From contig NZ_CP043930.1 in assembly GCF_009720525.1 (NCBI RefSeq), positions 4,806,501 to 4,870,500 of the forward strand: DNA of 64,000 nt, in the 5' to 3' direction. The notes under the pieces were generated by a model. That model was not told the DNA's origin and ran no database searches. It saw only the letters and a list, made by a program, of their open reading frames with translations. This document shows, in pieces, positions 16,775 to 26,154 of the stretch (position 1 is its first letter; every line of letters begins with the position of its first letter). Both the position numbers and the translations under genes were made by a program. This DNA is from Gimesia benthica (lineage in GTDB: Bacteria > Planctomycetota > Planctomycetia > Planctomycetales > Planctomycetaceae).

Positions 16775-17284
16775 ATGATGCGCAAGCAACCAAAGCGAAT
16801 GATGTATGCCGGGGGAGGCGTTTTAATTCTGGGGATCATTCTTGGCCAGTTCATCGGCTTGACCCCCGGCATTAATTCCGGACCGGGTGAGGGAGAAGAG
16901 AAGGCAGAACCACAGGCGGAAGAGAGTTCACCCTCCGTAATGGCCTCGACGGAGTCAGATATGATCCCGGTTTTAATCCAACCGGAACCACGAGAACAGA
17001 AAACCCTGGCAGAGCTTCCCTTGCAGGTCCTCGATATTCTGATTGATGATCGCAGTTATAAGGTCAAAGCCGACTCACAGCCCCGCGAAAAATATCAGCC
17101 TGCTGATATTCAAACAATCCTCACGCTGGCAGGCCGGGCTACCGGGGACGAGGATGGTGTCAAAGTTCGCGTCTATCGTACCGGTTCTGCACGCGTGGTA
17201 CCGGAAAAAACGCTCAAAGAGGAACTGACAAAATCCGGCCTTGATGCACAACAGGTCGAATGGAAATCTCATCTCATTGATTGA
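16775..17284 (+). CDS. Membrane-anchored protein of unknown function
   Basis: 169 residues: a short basic N-terminus (MMRKQPKRMMYAGGG), one membrane segment (VLILGIILGQFIGLTPG), an acidic Glu/Pro/Ser linker of about 50 residues, then a compact C-terminal domain of about 85 residues. That domain (from LPLQVLDILIDDRSYKVKAD to the end) has a strand-helix-strand order with VKVRVYRTGSARVVPEKTLK. It loosely recalls the periplasmic domain of ExbD/TolR, but I would not assign it. CACTGACAGGACCGA before the ATG supports the start. Its last 16 bases overlap the end of the convergent peptidase gene. Confidence 0.65.
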   Translation: MMRKQPKRMMYAGGGVLILGIILGQFIGLTPGINSGPGEGEEKAEPQAEESSPSVMASTESDMIPVLIQPEPREQKTLAELPLQVLDILIDDRSYKVKADSQPREKYQPADIQTILTLAGRATGDEDGVKVRVYRTGSARVVPEKTLKEELTKSGLDAQQVEWKSHLID

Positions 17285-18882
17285 ACTTCAAAGTTCTGCA
17301 GTCGTCCCTCGCGTTCGACCTGAAGTTTCAAGGGCAGAGGCAGATCTTTTACGAGTTCGCGAAATTCATCACTGCTCTCAAATGACCGTCCGCTGATCTC
17401 ATAAATCCGGTCGTTGATTTTCAGACCGGCCAGATCGGCAGGTGATGATTTAATGATGTTCGAGATCACCATGACTTCGGGTTCGGTTTCATCAGTATGC
17501 CACTGAATTCCCAGTTTGAGCTGATTGCCTGAAAGTTCTACCGGGATTTCCAGTAGTTCATCTTCCTTTTTTCGTTTGATCTGCAGCTTGATCTTTTCAG
17601 GGGAACTCCGTACCAGCGCTGCAAATCCAGGCGCTTCTACAGGCGATCGTCCGTCGATTTTAATGATCTCATCACCGACCTTCAGGCCAGCGGCATCCGC
17701 TGCTGAACTGGCCAGAACCTGAGTAATCATCAGATGCCCTTCCTCGTACTGGTCTGCATTCCAGGCGACACCCAGCCGGGGCGGATCCTGCGTCGTGATT
17801 CTTGATTCCTGATCGATCCCAGCCAGAATATCCTGATCGGCTGACCGGTATTCCGGCTTTTTATCCTGCATGGCAAATTCAAATACCAGCTGGGTCAACA
17901 ACTGGGCACATTTCTGGGTGCCTGCGTAATCGATTTTGAAGGCGTCATCTTCAGGACGATGATAATCATCGTGTTTCCCGGTATGCAGCATCAGGAAGGG
18001 AATCCCCTTCTGATAGAAAGGCCAGTGGTCGCTGTCGGGGCGGATCGCACTGTCAAATTTGATTTTCAGATCCGTGTCACGATGATTGCATTTGACGGTG
18101 CAGGATCTCAAACCGATGGACGAACGGGATCCGAATAAAGTCAGTGGTTGTTTTTTGAGCCGCCCGATCATGTCCAGGTTGAAATAAATTTGGATCTGTT
18201 CGAGTGGAACACTCGGGTAATTCATCCAGTGTCTGGAGCCAAGCAATCCCATCTCTTCCGCATCCCAGAAGGCGAACAGGATAGAGCGCCGGGGGAGCTC
18301 TTTATGCTCTGAGATGGCTTCAATGATTTCCAGCAGGGCTGCAGTTCCGCTGGCGTTGTCATCAGCTCCGTTATGAATCTGACCGACCCCACCCCGACTG
18401 TTCGAGGGCTTGCCGTACCCCACATGATCGTAGTGAGCCCCGATAACAATATATTCATTTTTTAATTTTGGATCATTACCCGGAATGACTCCCAGGATAT
18501 TCCGAAATCCCCCATCGAACTCCTGAAAGTAGCCTTCTTCACCCATTCCGGGTTGGACACCATGCTTCTGTAAAAAAGTGCGGATATAGGTTCCAGCCGC
18601 CTGGCCACCCTGAGTACCTGCTTCGCGTCCTTCGAGTGCGTCACTGGCCAGGAATTCAATATGAGATTTCAGCTCATCTGTCTTAATCGAACTGGACGCG
18701 GTTTTCGCTGTAACCAGATAACTGGTCTCGGCAGCATTCGACGCAGAGAAACTTATGACCCAGGTCAGGCAGCAGAAAATCAGAGAATACGTGAGCTGTG
18801 ATGGCAACCATGGATCTTCTGGCTGGATGCTCAGTCCTCTGACTGGGGGAGAGGCCAATGGGAGTTGGGTTTTCCGTTTCAC
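17269..18882 (-). CDS. Secreted M28-family zinc aminopeptidase with two PDZ domains
   Basis: 537 residues with an N-terminal export signal (hydrophobic stretch LIFCCLTWVISFSASNA after a basic start). The M28 catalytic domain carries the two-zinc ligands in order: His in IGAHYDHVGYGK, Asp in NGADDNASGTAALLE, the Glu-Glu pair in FAFWDAEEMGLLGSRHW, Asp in FNLDMIGRL and a final His in HTGKHDDYHRPEDD. A protease-associated-type insert is absent. Two PDZ-like domains follow, each with the carboxylate-binding and DxI core (AAGLKVGDEIIKIDGRSPVE and LAGLKINDRIYEISGRSFES). The combination suggests a periplasmic peptidase recognising C-termini or partners. The stop lies inside the 3' end of the convergent gene. 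Confidence 0.87.
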   Translation of the reverse strand: MKRKTQLPLASPPVRGLSIQPEDPWLPSQLTYSLIFCCLTWVISFSASNAAETSYLVTAKTASSSIKTDELKSHIEFLASDALEGREAGTQGGQAAGTYIRTFLQKHGVQPGMGEEGYFQEFDGGFRNILGVIPGNDPKLKNEYIVIGAHYDHVGYGKPSNSRGGVGQIHNGADDNASGTAALLEIIEAISEHKELPRRSILFAFWDAEEMGLLGSRHWMNYPSVPLEQIQIYFNLDMIGRLKKQPLTLFGSRSSIGLRSCTVKCNHRDTDLKIKFDSAIRPDSDHWPFYQKGIPFLMLHTGKHDDYHRPEDDAFKIDYAGTQKCAQLLTQLVFEFAMQDKKPEYRSADQDILAGIDQESRITTQDPPRLGVAWNADQYEEGHLMITQVLASSAADAAGLKVGDEIIKIDGRSPVEAPGFAALVRSSPEKIKLQIKRKKEDELLEIPVELSGNQLKLGIQWHTDETEPEVMVISNIIKSSPADLAGLKINDRIYEISGRSFESSDEFRELVKDLPLPLKLQVEREGRLQNFEVQSMR

Positions 18883-19108
18883 ACCAATGATTTCTATTCA
18901 AAGTGGAAGGGGGAGATTTTGAAGTCTACCTATTTTTACTCGATGACGTATTTTTGGCTAGTGCAGTATACAGGTGTGTCGATGTCGAGCAAGTAGTAAT
19001 GGGGCTACAACGACTGGTATTGCATATATTTACGCATTTTCGATAAAACACAGTCTTCGGTCCCTACGTTTCTATCGGCAGAAATTGCTGCTAAGGGACT
19101 CTAAAAGA

Positions 19109-19137
19109 ATGACTTAGAGTATGAAACTTTAAGTCAT
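19109..19137. promoter_or_regulatory. Inverted repeat upstream of the large membrane protein gene
   Basis: ATGACTTA (19109-19116) and TAAGTCAT (19130-19137) are perfect 8-base complements separated by 13 bases, ending 41 bases before the start codon. This could be an operator (half-sites about two helical turns apart, centre to centre) or a leader hairpin. The remaining sequence back to 18883 shows nothing else I can support. Confidence 0.35.
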
Positions 19138-19178
19138 GATGCAATTCCGATTGATCAATAACGACAGGCAAGGAAGCC

Positions 19179-22100
19179 ATGATACGTTCGTTTGCTCAGA
19201 ATTTAGTCAAATCTACTCTCACTCTAGCTCTGACGCGATTAGGGTTCGCTTTCCTGTCCGGGTGGATTTGCGGCCTTTTTCTGCTCGCCTGTATTCAGCG
19301 GTTTCAGACCCTGGTTGGAGCACATCTGTCTGTCACTACAGGCATCGGTCTGGCAACGGTCATGGGAATCTGGCTGGGATTACCCTCTTCCATCTCAGAC
19401 AGCGTCAATCGTGAGTCTGAAACGACGCTCTGGAAGCAGAAGCGTTTTCGGATTGGCATCACGTTGGCTCTGTTTTCGATCTGGACACTTTGTTTTCCAA
19501 TACTGCTCTGGCAGTTCAACCAGATCCTGCATCTGATCTCACTGGATCAGGTTTCTAACCCGGTCTTTTTAACGGGACTGATGACACTTTCTGCCATGGT
19601 TCTCCTGCTGCCTGTTGTTTTCTGGACTGCCCGCATCTGCTGGTTCTCAGTCAGAGCTTCACTCGAACATCAGTCTGCAGGTAGTACCCCCCTGGTCTCC
19701 CCTGTTGCACGTTTTCTCACAGGTGTGACACTCGCATTACTATCGGCTGTCTATTGCCTGGTTCCCGCGTTGGGCTGGAATCTAGCATTAGGGATCGCAG
19801 CAGGCACCGCTCTGCTGATTGTGATCAGTCCCTGGCTGCGCAAGCTGGCCACTCGATACTTGCCCGGTATGGTCAGCTGGCTGCAGACTATGACCACTAG
19901 CCGTCAGTTAAACGCTAAAACCGATTCCGAAAATGGAAGTATGCAGTGGAAACATTCCCGACTGCTGATTGCCAGCGGCTTTCTGGTCAGCCTGGCGACC
20001 GGTTTTCTGACTATCATCATTGAGCGTGTTGTCTTCCAGCTCTATCCGGACTCACTCTATTTGAAAGTGACTGTCTGGGCGGCGTTGCTCGCAGGCGTCA
20101 GTGCAGCCTGGATCTGGATTGAAACACGCAGTGCAGCGCGGGGTTCACAACTCGCATCACGCTTGACCCTGGGAGCTGCATTAATCGGAGCAGCGGCGCT
20201 GGCACTATTCCCATTCCTGGTGAACTGGATGCTGTATGCCAACGCTTACATCGAATTTGCATTTCTGCTGGCAGTGATACGAGGCGGGCTGCTGACGCTC
20301 TTCCTGGCACCTTTGGGCTTCTGCTGGGGTGGTTGGATGAAGCTGTCGATCACACGCCAGTCACTCAGCACTAATAACACTTCCGTCTATCGTCTGCCGG
20401 TCTGGCAACCTTTCTGTTTGCTGGCAGGATTGCTCTGCGGGTCCTGGTTGATTGGTACCGCACGTGTGGATCTTAAAACACTGTCTCTGGTGACTACGGG
20501 GGCTTTGTCCTGCTTGTCACTCCTGATCTGGGCTGTCCAGTTCCGTTTCCCCCGGTCACGCTGGCAGACAGCCGGCGTCAGTTGTGCTCTGGTCCTGCTG
20601 GTTGTTCTGACTTCCGGATACAACAATTATGATCCGCATCGTTCTACGAAACTCCTGTTTTCCACGAATACATTCACCGGACTCCGTTACGGCTTAAAAC
20701 CGGATCTGCTTCCCTACATGGATGAAGGTCGCTGTCTGTCAGAAGTAGAAGGACCCCACGGAACATATACTGTCTGGTCCTATCATGAAAACCAGCTGCA
20801 AATCCGCCGCAGCGGGCTGCCTGTAGGAGTCACCACTACTGATGCAGGGCTGTGCCCCCATACAACAGGGGAACTGATGCCCTTTGTGATACCGGTAACG
20901 TTGCATGACCGCCCCGCCGATGTCTTGTTCCTGGGACTGGGATCGGGAGTAAGCCTTAACTCCAGCCTGGATTTTCCAGTGCAGCATATCACCTGTCTGG
21001 AATATGATCCGGGACTGATTCAGTTATATCAGGATGAAATTGCTACCCGTAATTCGATCTCAGCGCTGGACTCTGACCGCGTCACTCTGGTGCAGTCCCC
21101 TGTCGCTCTGGCCATGGCGTCGCGTGCAAAAACGACTGCTACTTATGACTTGATTATCAGCAATCCCGTACAGTCGGTCGTCACTCAATCTCAGTCAGAG
21201 TACACGGCGGACTTTTATCGAAATGTCTCCCGGCATTTGAAAGCTGGAGGCATGTTCTGTCAGCGCTTCCAGCATATTGATTTTGGCGCACAACCTCTGC
21301 GGGTAATCACCCGCACATTTCTGTCAGAATTTAAACAGGTAATGGCCATTGAAATTGCGAATGGAGAAACCCTGTTCCTGGCGACCAATTCCGAAGAGGG
21401 CTTTGTTCGCCCCGGACTGCTGGATCGCCTCCAGGCACCTCAGGTCCGTCGCACGCTGGCACAGGTAGGCTGGGACTGGTCAGTTCTTTTGAACCTGGCC
21501 GCATACTCCAATGAATCACTCCAGCAGATGGTGGCAGATCAGCCAACTTCGGTAAACAACTCGGCCACAGGTCGATTTGCCTTCACGCTGCCCTATGAAA
21601 TGATGCGCTGGGGACTGAAGCGGGAAGAAGTTCAGCAGATGGTGGGCCAAGATCAGCGGACCGAACGACTGATCAACTGGATGCATAGTGAGCAGGACGA
21701 CCCGATCGTGCTCCGCAGACTTTCCGAAGTCACAGCGCAGAATAAACTGATGGTGCAATATCCGGATCAGTACTGGAAATATCGCAAGCCAGCCAAAGAA
21801 CAGATCACTGACAACCCCCGCTCGCTGATCAGACAGGTCGCTGCTGAAGGGTTGAATGAGAATGATTTTATCCACAATGAAGATAAACGCCGGATGCTCT
21901 ACTTCAAGGCTCTCTCCGATGCGATGGCGAAACCTTCTCCCTCGGTAGAACTGATTACGCGCGTTTCCCGCTTTACTTCGATCTACGACCCGATGATCAG
22001 TTACTTCATGCACGATGAGGTCGCTGAACTTTACAGAAAATCTGATGATGCTCCGCCGGAACTGGAGTTTGCTCATCGTCTGCACGCGATCAATTACGGC

Positions 22101-22532
22101 GCAGGCTCTGACCGTTCGATCAACTCGGTGGTCCGGGCGATTGAACTCGCTGCAGAGAAACCGGAACTCTTCCAGGAGACCGGGCAGCAGTGGGACCATC
22201 TGAATGGCTTGTTACAGCATTTGAAGACCCGCTGGGACAATCGTTCCCAGGCTCCGCCAGTGACGTCGAAGCAGGCGTTGCATGATATCGAACTCAGCAT
22301 GTCCGCGATTGACCTGGCGTTTGAGGCCATGGAAGAGATCCGGGAAAATGCGGGGATTTCTGAACAGGAGTGGTCTTTGCGCAAGAAAGTCCTGGATCGG
22401 ACACTGGTTCGCCCTCTGGAGACTTATCATCAACGCGTCCTGCCACACCATTACAAGCAGGACAGGAAGAACCGGCAGGAACGCAAGAAGCTGCTGGATA
22501 ATCTCAACCTGCCTCAAGTGCCGTCTCTGTAA
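19179..22532 (+). CDS. Large polytopic membrane protein with a spermidine-synthase-like domain
   Basis: 1117 residues. The first 480 hold roughly 10 to 12 hydrophobic segments (for example LGFAFLSGWICGLFLLACI, TALLIVISPWLRKLA, FAFLLAVIRGGLLTLFLAPL, VSCALVLLVVLTSGYNNYD). After the last one comes a Rossmann methyltransferase-like domain of the polyamine aminopropyltransferase group: ADVLFLGLGSGVSLNSSL (near residue 585), HITCLEYDPGLIQLYQDE and TYDLIISNPVQSV, with AGGMFCQRFQHIDFG after it. The last 300 residues are helical and charged with no family I know. Membrane-fused spermidine-synthase-like proteins are common in bacteria and often lack polyamine activity, so the function is open. AAGGAAGCC precedes the ATG. 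Confidence 0.75.
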   Translation: MIRSFAQNLVKSTLTLALTRLGFAFLSGWICGLFLLACIQRFQTLVGAHLSVTTGIGLATVMGIWLGLPSSISDSVNRESETTLWKQKRFRIGITLALFSIWTLCFPILLWQFNQILHLISLDQVSNPVFLTGLMTLSAMVLLLPVVFWTARICWFSVRASLEHQSAGSTPLVSPVARFLTGVTLALLSAVYCLVPALGWNLALGIAAGTALLIVISPWLRKLATRYLPGMVSWLQTMTTSRQLNAKTDSENGSMQWKHSRLLIASGFLVSLATGFLTIIIERVVFQLYPDSLYLKVTVWAALLAGVSAAWIWIETRSAARGSQLASRLTLGAALIGAAALALFPFLVNWMLYANAYIEFAFLLAVIRGGLLTLFLAPLGFCWGGWMKLSITRQSLSTNNTSVYRLPVWQPFCLLAGLLCGSWLIGTARVDLKTLSLVTTGALSCLSLLIWAVQFRFPRSRWQTAGVSCALVLLVVLTSGYNNYDPHRSTKLLFSTNTFTGLRYGLKPDLLPYMDEGRCLSEVEGPHGTYTVWSYHENQLQIRRSGLPVGVTTTDAGLCPHTTGELMPFVIPVTLHDRPADVLFLGLGSGVSLNSSLDFPVQHITCLEYDPGLIQLYQDEIATRNSISALDSDRVTLVQSPVALAMASRAKTTATYDLIISNPVQSVVTQSQSEYTADFYRNVSRHLKAGGMFCQRFQHIDFGAQPLRVITRTFLSEFKQVMAIEIANGETLFLATNSEEGFVRPGLLDRLQAPQVRRTLAQVGWDWSVLLNLAAYSNESLQQMVADQPTSVNNSATGRFAFTLPYEMMRWGLKREEVQQMVGQDQRTERLINWMHSEQDDPIVLRRLSEVTAQNKLMVQYPDQYWKYRKPAKEQITDNPRSLIRQVAAEGLNENDFIHNEDKRRMLYFKALSDAMAKPSPSVELITRVSRFTSIYDPMISYFMHDEVAELYRKSDDAPPELEFAHRLHAINYGAGSDRSINSVVRAIELAAEKPELFQETGQQWDHLNGLLQHLKTRWDNRSQAPPVTSKQALHDIELSMSAIDLAFEAMEEIRENAGISEQEWSLRKKVLDRTLVRPLETYHQRVLPHHYKQDRKNRQERKKLLDNLNLPQVPSL

Positions 22533-22794
22533 CACATTGGTGTGTTTCACAACTCAGACGCCCTTGCGACGCACGACGATCTAAAATTCCGGATTCCCTG
22601 AATCTATTTGATTTTTTCAGGGGTATACAGGATGATAGCGCGACAGCAGGCCTGTCTCGTCCCGGCTTCTCTGGCACAGAATATGGCACAAAATCTGTGG
22701 CTGTGCTGGTCTCTAAATGCAATCAGATCTTGTGGGCGATGGGCCGGGCTTCTGAAAAATTCTGGTGAAACTCACGTCTGTGAAAAGGGATCGT

Positions 22795-24672
22795 ATGATT
22801 TTTCCATATTCTGCTCCGAGCTTTAATCAACGACAATTCGGCTGGCGCTGCGTGTTTAGCCTGACCTTACTGATGGCCCTGTTCTGTTGCGGCTCATTAC
22901 AGGCACAGGAGACGGACCAGAAAAAAAAGGATGAGGAGCCAGAGAAAAAAAGTCAGTCTGTAGAAGCTCTGTTACCCAAACCTGTTATCGTGGTGAATGT
23001 TGCCAGTGTGGAGCGGATCCTGCAGGATATCGACTTCATTTTTGAACTGGCAGAGCGACCTGAAATTGCTGAGATCGCTTCAGCCTCACTGGCAAATGTG
23101 AACGACCTGGAGGGCCTCGATCAGAATCGCAATCTGGGTTTCGAATTATACCTGAAAACAGGTCTGCGGCCTCAGCCGGTCTTCATCCCTTATTATCCTG
23201 TCTCGAAAATCAGTTCCTTCATTGAAACTTTTCAGAGTATTCTGCCCGGTTTCATGAATGCTGAAGAGCGTCTGCCCCGCGAGGAAGGCTTGTATGTGGT
23301 CGAAGCGGGCAACAGCGCGTTTTACTTTCGCATCGAAGATAAATATGCCCATCAGTTTCATCAGCGGGGAGATGCGGCGCTCGATCTGGAAGTCTTTGAA
23401 ACACATCAGTTCAAAGACCCCGCCCAACAATATCAGCAGCTGACGACTCAATTCGACGCCGCAGCGCAACTTGATATGAGTTCAATTCCAGAACTGATGC
23501 GGACTACGTTTCTGGGCTTTTTCCGCACGGCAATCGAAACACAGTTGCAACAGCGGGACGGTGAATCCAATGCGGCTTACGAACTGCGGAGAATGTCGGG
23601 CAAGCAGAACTTGGAGAACATTGAATATTTTCTCAATGAAGCGCAGCAGCTGACACTGGGAGCCCATATCGATAAAGAGCAGAAGCAGGGCTTCGTCGAT
23701 CTGTTGATCAAGGCCCGTCCGAACAGTGATCTGGCACGCAGCATGAAAAACCTGCCAGGCCAGGCCAGTTACTTCAGCGTCGTGACGGCCCGCGAAACAT
23801 TACCGCTGGCGGCGTCTGTTTCCGTCATCATGCCCCGTCGCGATCGCAAAACCTATCTCAATTATTTGAATTATTTTGAAACACAGTTGAGTGAAAAATT
23901 GCTTACTGCTGATGAGCGGCTCCAGCAGACGAATTCCGTCCAGCAGTTCTTTGCCCCTGTCAAATCTCAGGTTAATAAAGGCCACATTGATGCCTTTGTG
24001 CAATTGGTTTCGACCCCATCCAAGAAATTTGCCTTGATCGGTGGCATTAAAGTGTCTTCTTCTTCAAATCTGCCGGCTGCTCTGCTCGATATGATCAATC
24101 GAGTCGAGAAGAATCCTGATAATAAGGCCCGCATTTTCACAAACGCAGAAACCGTTCAGGGAATTGGCCTGCATCAGTTGCAACCTGATGTTAAAAATGC
24201 AGATGATCGACAGCGACGATTCCTCGGCGGTGTCCCCTCGTTATATGTGGGCGCCGATTCTGAAGTCATCTGGTTTGCGATGGGAACCGAGATCGCGGTT
24301 GCCGCTCTGAATGAAGCTATCGAGCGGATCCATACTGCAACCCCCGAAGAACGCAAGGTTCAGCGGACGGCTCCGTTTCAGTTCGAGTTCCATATCAAAC
24401 CCTGGCTGCAGTTGTTCTCAGAAGCGGAGATCAACGATAGTGAAATCATGAAAATCCTGGACGGAATCTTCACTTCAGAAAATGATCTGGTGCTCATCAC
24501 AACTCAACCGACGGAAACCGGAGTCCGCTCCCGTTTCCAGTTTGACGAGGGCTATCTGAAGTTGCTGGGAGTTTCCATCGGGAAACAGTTTGACCGAAAT
24601 CAGGAACGGCGTGCGCGACGCAACAGAGAACGCGGACAAAAGCGAGACGCTTTACCTCAGCCCAAACGTTGA
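22795..24672 (+). CDS. Secreted protein of unknown function, planctomycete type
   Basis: 625 residues from ATG 22795, chosen because AAAAGGGA lies a few bases upstream; a GTG at 22765 is the alternative. The signal peptide core is CVFSLTLLMALFCCGSLQAQ, with probable cleavage at QAQ. After a Lys/Glu-rich linker comes a long domain starting KPVIVVNVASVERILQDIDF. It contains FELYLKTGLRPQPVFIPYYP and SLYVGADSEVIWFAMGTEIA, mixed alpha/beta, with no motif I recognise. The tail (NQERRARRNRERGQKRDALP) is very basic. It may be a cell-envelope protein. It converges with the EF-hand gene. Confidence 0.7.
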   Translation: MIFPYSAPSFNQRQFGWRCVFSLTLLMALFCCGSLQAQETDQKKKDEEPEKKSQSVEALLPKPVIVVNVASVERILQDIDFIFELAERPEIAEIASASLANVNDLEGLDQNRNLGFELYLKTGLRPQPVFIPYYPVSKISSFIETFQSILPGFMNAEERLPREEGLYVVEAGNSAFYFRIEDKYAHQFHQRGDAALDLEVFETHQFKDPAQQYQQLTTQFDAAAQLDMSSIPELMRTTFLGFFRTAIETQLQQRDGESNAAYELRRMSGKQNLENIEYFLNEAQQLTLGAHIDKEQKQGFVDLLIKARPNSDLARSMKNLPGQASYFSVVTARETLPLAASVSVIMPRRDRKTYLNYLNYFETQLSEKLLTADERLQQTNSVQQFFAPVKSQVNKGHIDAFVQLVSTPSKKFALIGGIKVSSSSNLPAALLDMINRVEKNPDNKARIFTNAETVQGIGLHQLQPDVKNADDRQRRFLGGVPSLYVGADSEVIWFAMGTEIAVAALNEAIERIHTATPEERKVQRTAPFQFEFHIKPWLQLFSEAEINDSEIMKILDGIFTSENDLVLITTQPTETGVRSRFQFDEGYLKLLGVSIGKQFDRNQERRARRNRERGQKRDALPQPKR

Positions 24673-24708
24673 AGGTATCGAAGTGATATCCAAGCGTTGT
24701 CGGCCAGA

Positions 24709-25838
24709 TCAATCTTTTTTGATGGCGATATAATGCTTGACAAACTGTTCCTGCGACATGGTCACAGTCAGGTCGATGCTGGCTTCTTCGAACATGCGTC
24801 GCATGGATCGGCTCTTCTTCCATTCTTCTGCCGAGATGGAATTGTCTTTGTCGCGATCCAGCAGTTTAAAGAAGTAATTCGCCTGGCTGACCATCGGGTC
24901 GGAACTGGGGGCCGCAGGTTTTGTTTCTGCTGTCGGCTGAGCAGACTGTTCTGCTGATTTCGATGCTGAAGCTGGAGTCGCACTCGCAGAGGACTCTTGT
25001 GGAACTGGCTGGGAAGTTCCTGATTGTCCGGAGTTCAACGCGAACATGAACGAGGCAGCACTTCTCTGCGGGGTACCCGCTTTGGAAAGCTGAATTTCCT
25101 TCGGAGTCAGAAACCCGTCACCGTTGAGGTCCATGGAGAAGAACTCTGACAACTTGCCGGGGTTGTTCTTCCGCCACTCATAAAGTCCGATCTGCCCGTC
25201 CTGATCGGTATCATGGGGTACAAAATCTGAATTCAGATCCACAGTAGTCCGTACCGGTTTACTGGGTTCCTTTTGTGAACTGCTGGAGTGGCTGCGTGAA
25301 TCACCCTCGTCACGACCTCGATCTGATTGGAATGATCCGTAGCGTCCTCGCATGGAGTCCCGATCAAAGCCGCCCCGCGAGCTATCATCGCGGTCATCGT
25401 CGTCATCCCCCGGGAACGGGAAAAAGAGCTGGGCGGCCCGCCGAAACCAGAACCACCAAAGCCGGGACCGCCAGAACCGCGGGAAAAACCGGAGCGACCT
25501 CGGTCATCACTATCACCTCGATCACCGCCGCCGAAAGAGCCACGACGGCTCCGCATCTGTTCCATCACGCGTGGCATGACACGTTCATATTCCTGAGCTG
25601 TCATACTGCGGGAGGTGTCAACGCCCGCTGATTCGAGCATCTCTTTAAAGCGTCCCGGCATCCGATCGAATTCATCGGGTTCGATGACACCATTGCGGTT
25701 GCGATCCAGAAAGGACATGAACCCTCGTGAGCGACTGTCTCCACCAGGCTGCGCATATGACAGATCAGCACTGAACGTTACCAGCAGTACAACTGGAACG
25801 AAATATCGGACAAACCGGAACATTTTCTGGCTCCACAT
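24709..25838 (-). pseudogene. Secreted EF-hand calcium-binding protein, reading frame broken once
   Basis: Two overlapping minus-strand frames form one gene. The upstream part starts at 25838 (or ATG 25823) with a signal peptide (VRYFVPVVLLVTFSADLSYA), an EF-hand DRNRNGVIEPDE and a Gly/Arg/Ser-rich linker. At plus positions 25407-25411, a run of five C (sense CCCGGGGG), the frame is lost. In the next frame the protein continues DDDDDRDDSSRGGFDRDS, then EF-hands DTDQDGQIGLYE, DLNGDGFLTPKE and DRDKDNSISAEE up to the stop at 24709. One added G at the run gives one continuous 376-residue protein with four EF-hands. This could be a sequencing indel, a true mutation or slippage. Intact, it would be a periplasmic or surface calcium-binding protein. 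Confidence 0.75.
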
Positions 25839-26154
25839 GAAATAGAGCGGTCTTTCGAGTCAAAAACCGTGTTTAATAAACAGAGACAGGGAATTTGCGC
25901 ATCTTTTGAAATAAGCTGTAATAACCCCGTTTCTGACTCTAACATAGAAACACCAGACCCTTGAGAAAAGATCGCTTCATTCCGGAAGAATCGGTGGATC
26001 CTTGAAACGGTCCATAACTCCTTGGGGTATAAGGTGATACTAACTGAGTCGAATTTTTTATCTTGTAATTGATTTTCTGCAGTTCTAGCATAATGATCAA
26101 AAGAATATCTTATTTGCACTTCTTTGCCGTTTTATCGCAGAATCGTGATTAAAT
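25839..26154. other. Divergent intergenic region before the secretion locus
   Basis: 316 A+T-rich bases between the leftward EF-hand gene and the rightward secretion locus. It must hold the promoters for both. CATAAT near 26090 resembles a -10 box, but no -35 box sits at the right distance. I see no hairpin, RNA gene or small coding sequence worth calling. Confidence 0.4.

Noticed and set aside
21516-22199. 227-codon open frame antisense to the large membrane protein gene
   Set aside because: No start signal and no recognisable domain; coding bias belongs to the + strand.
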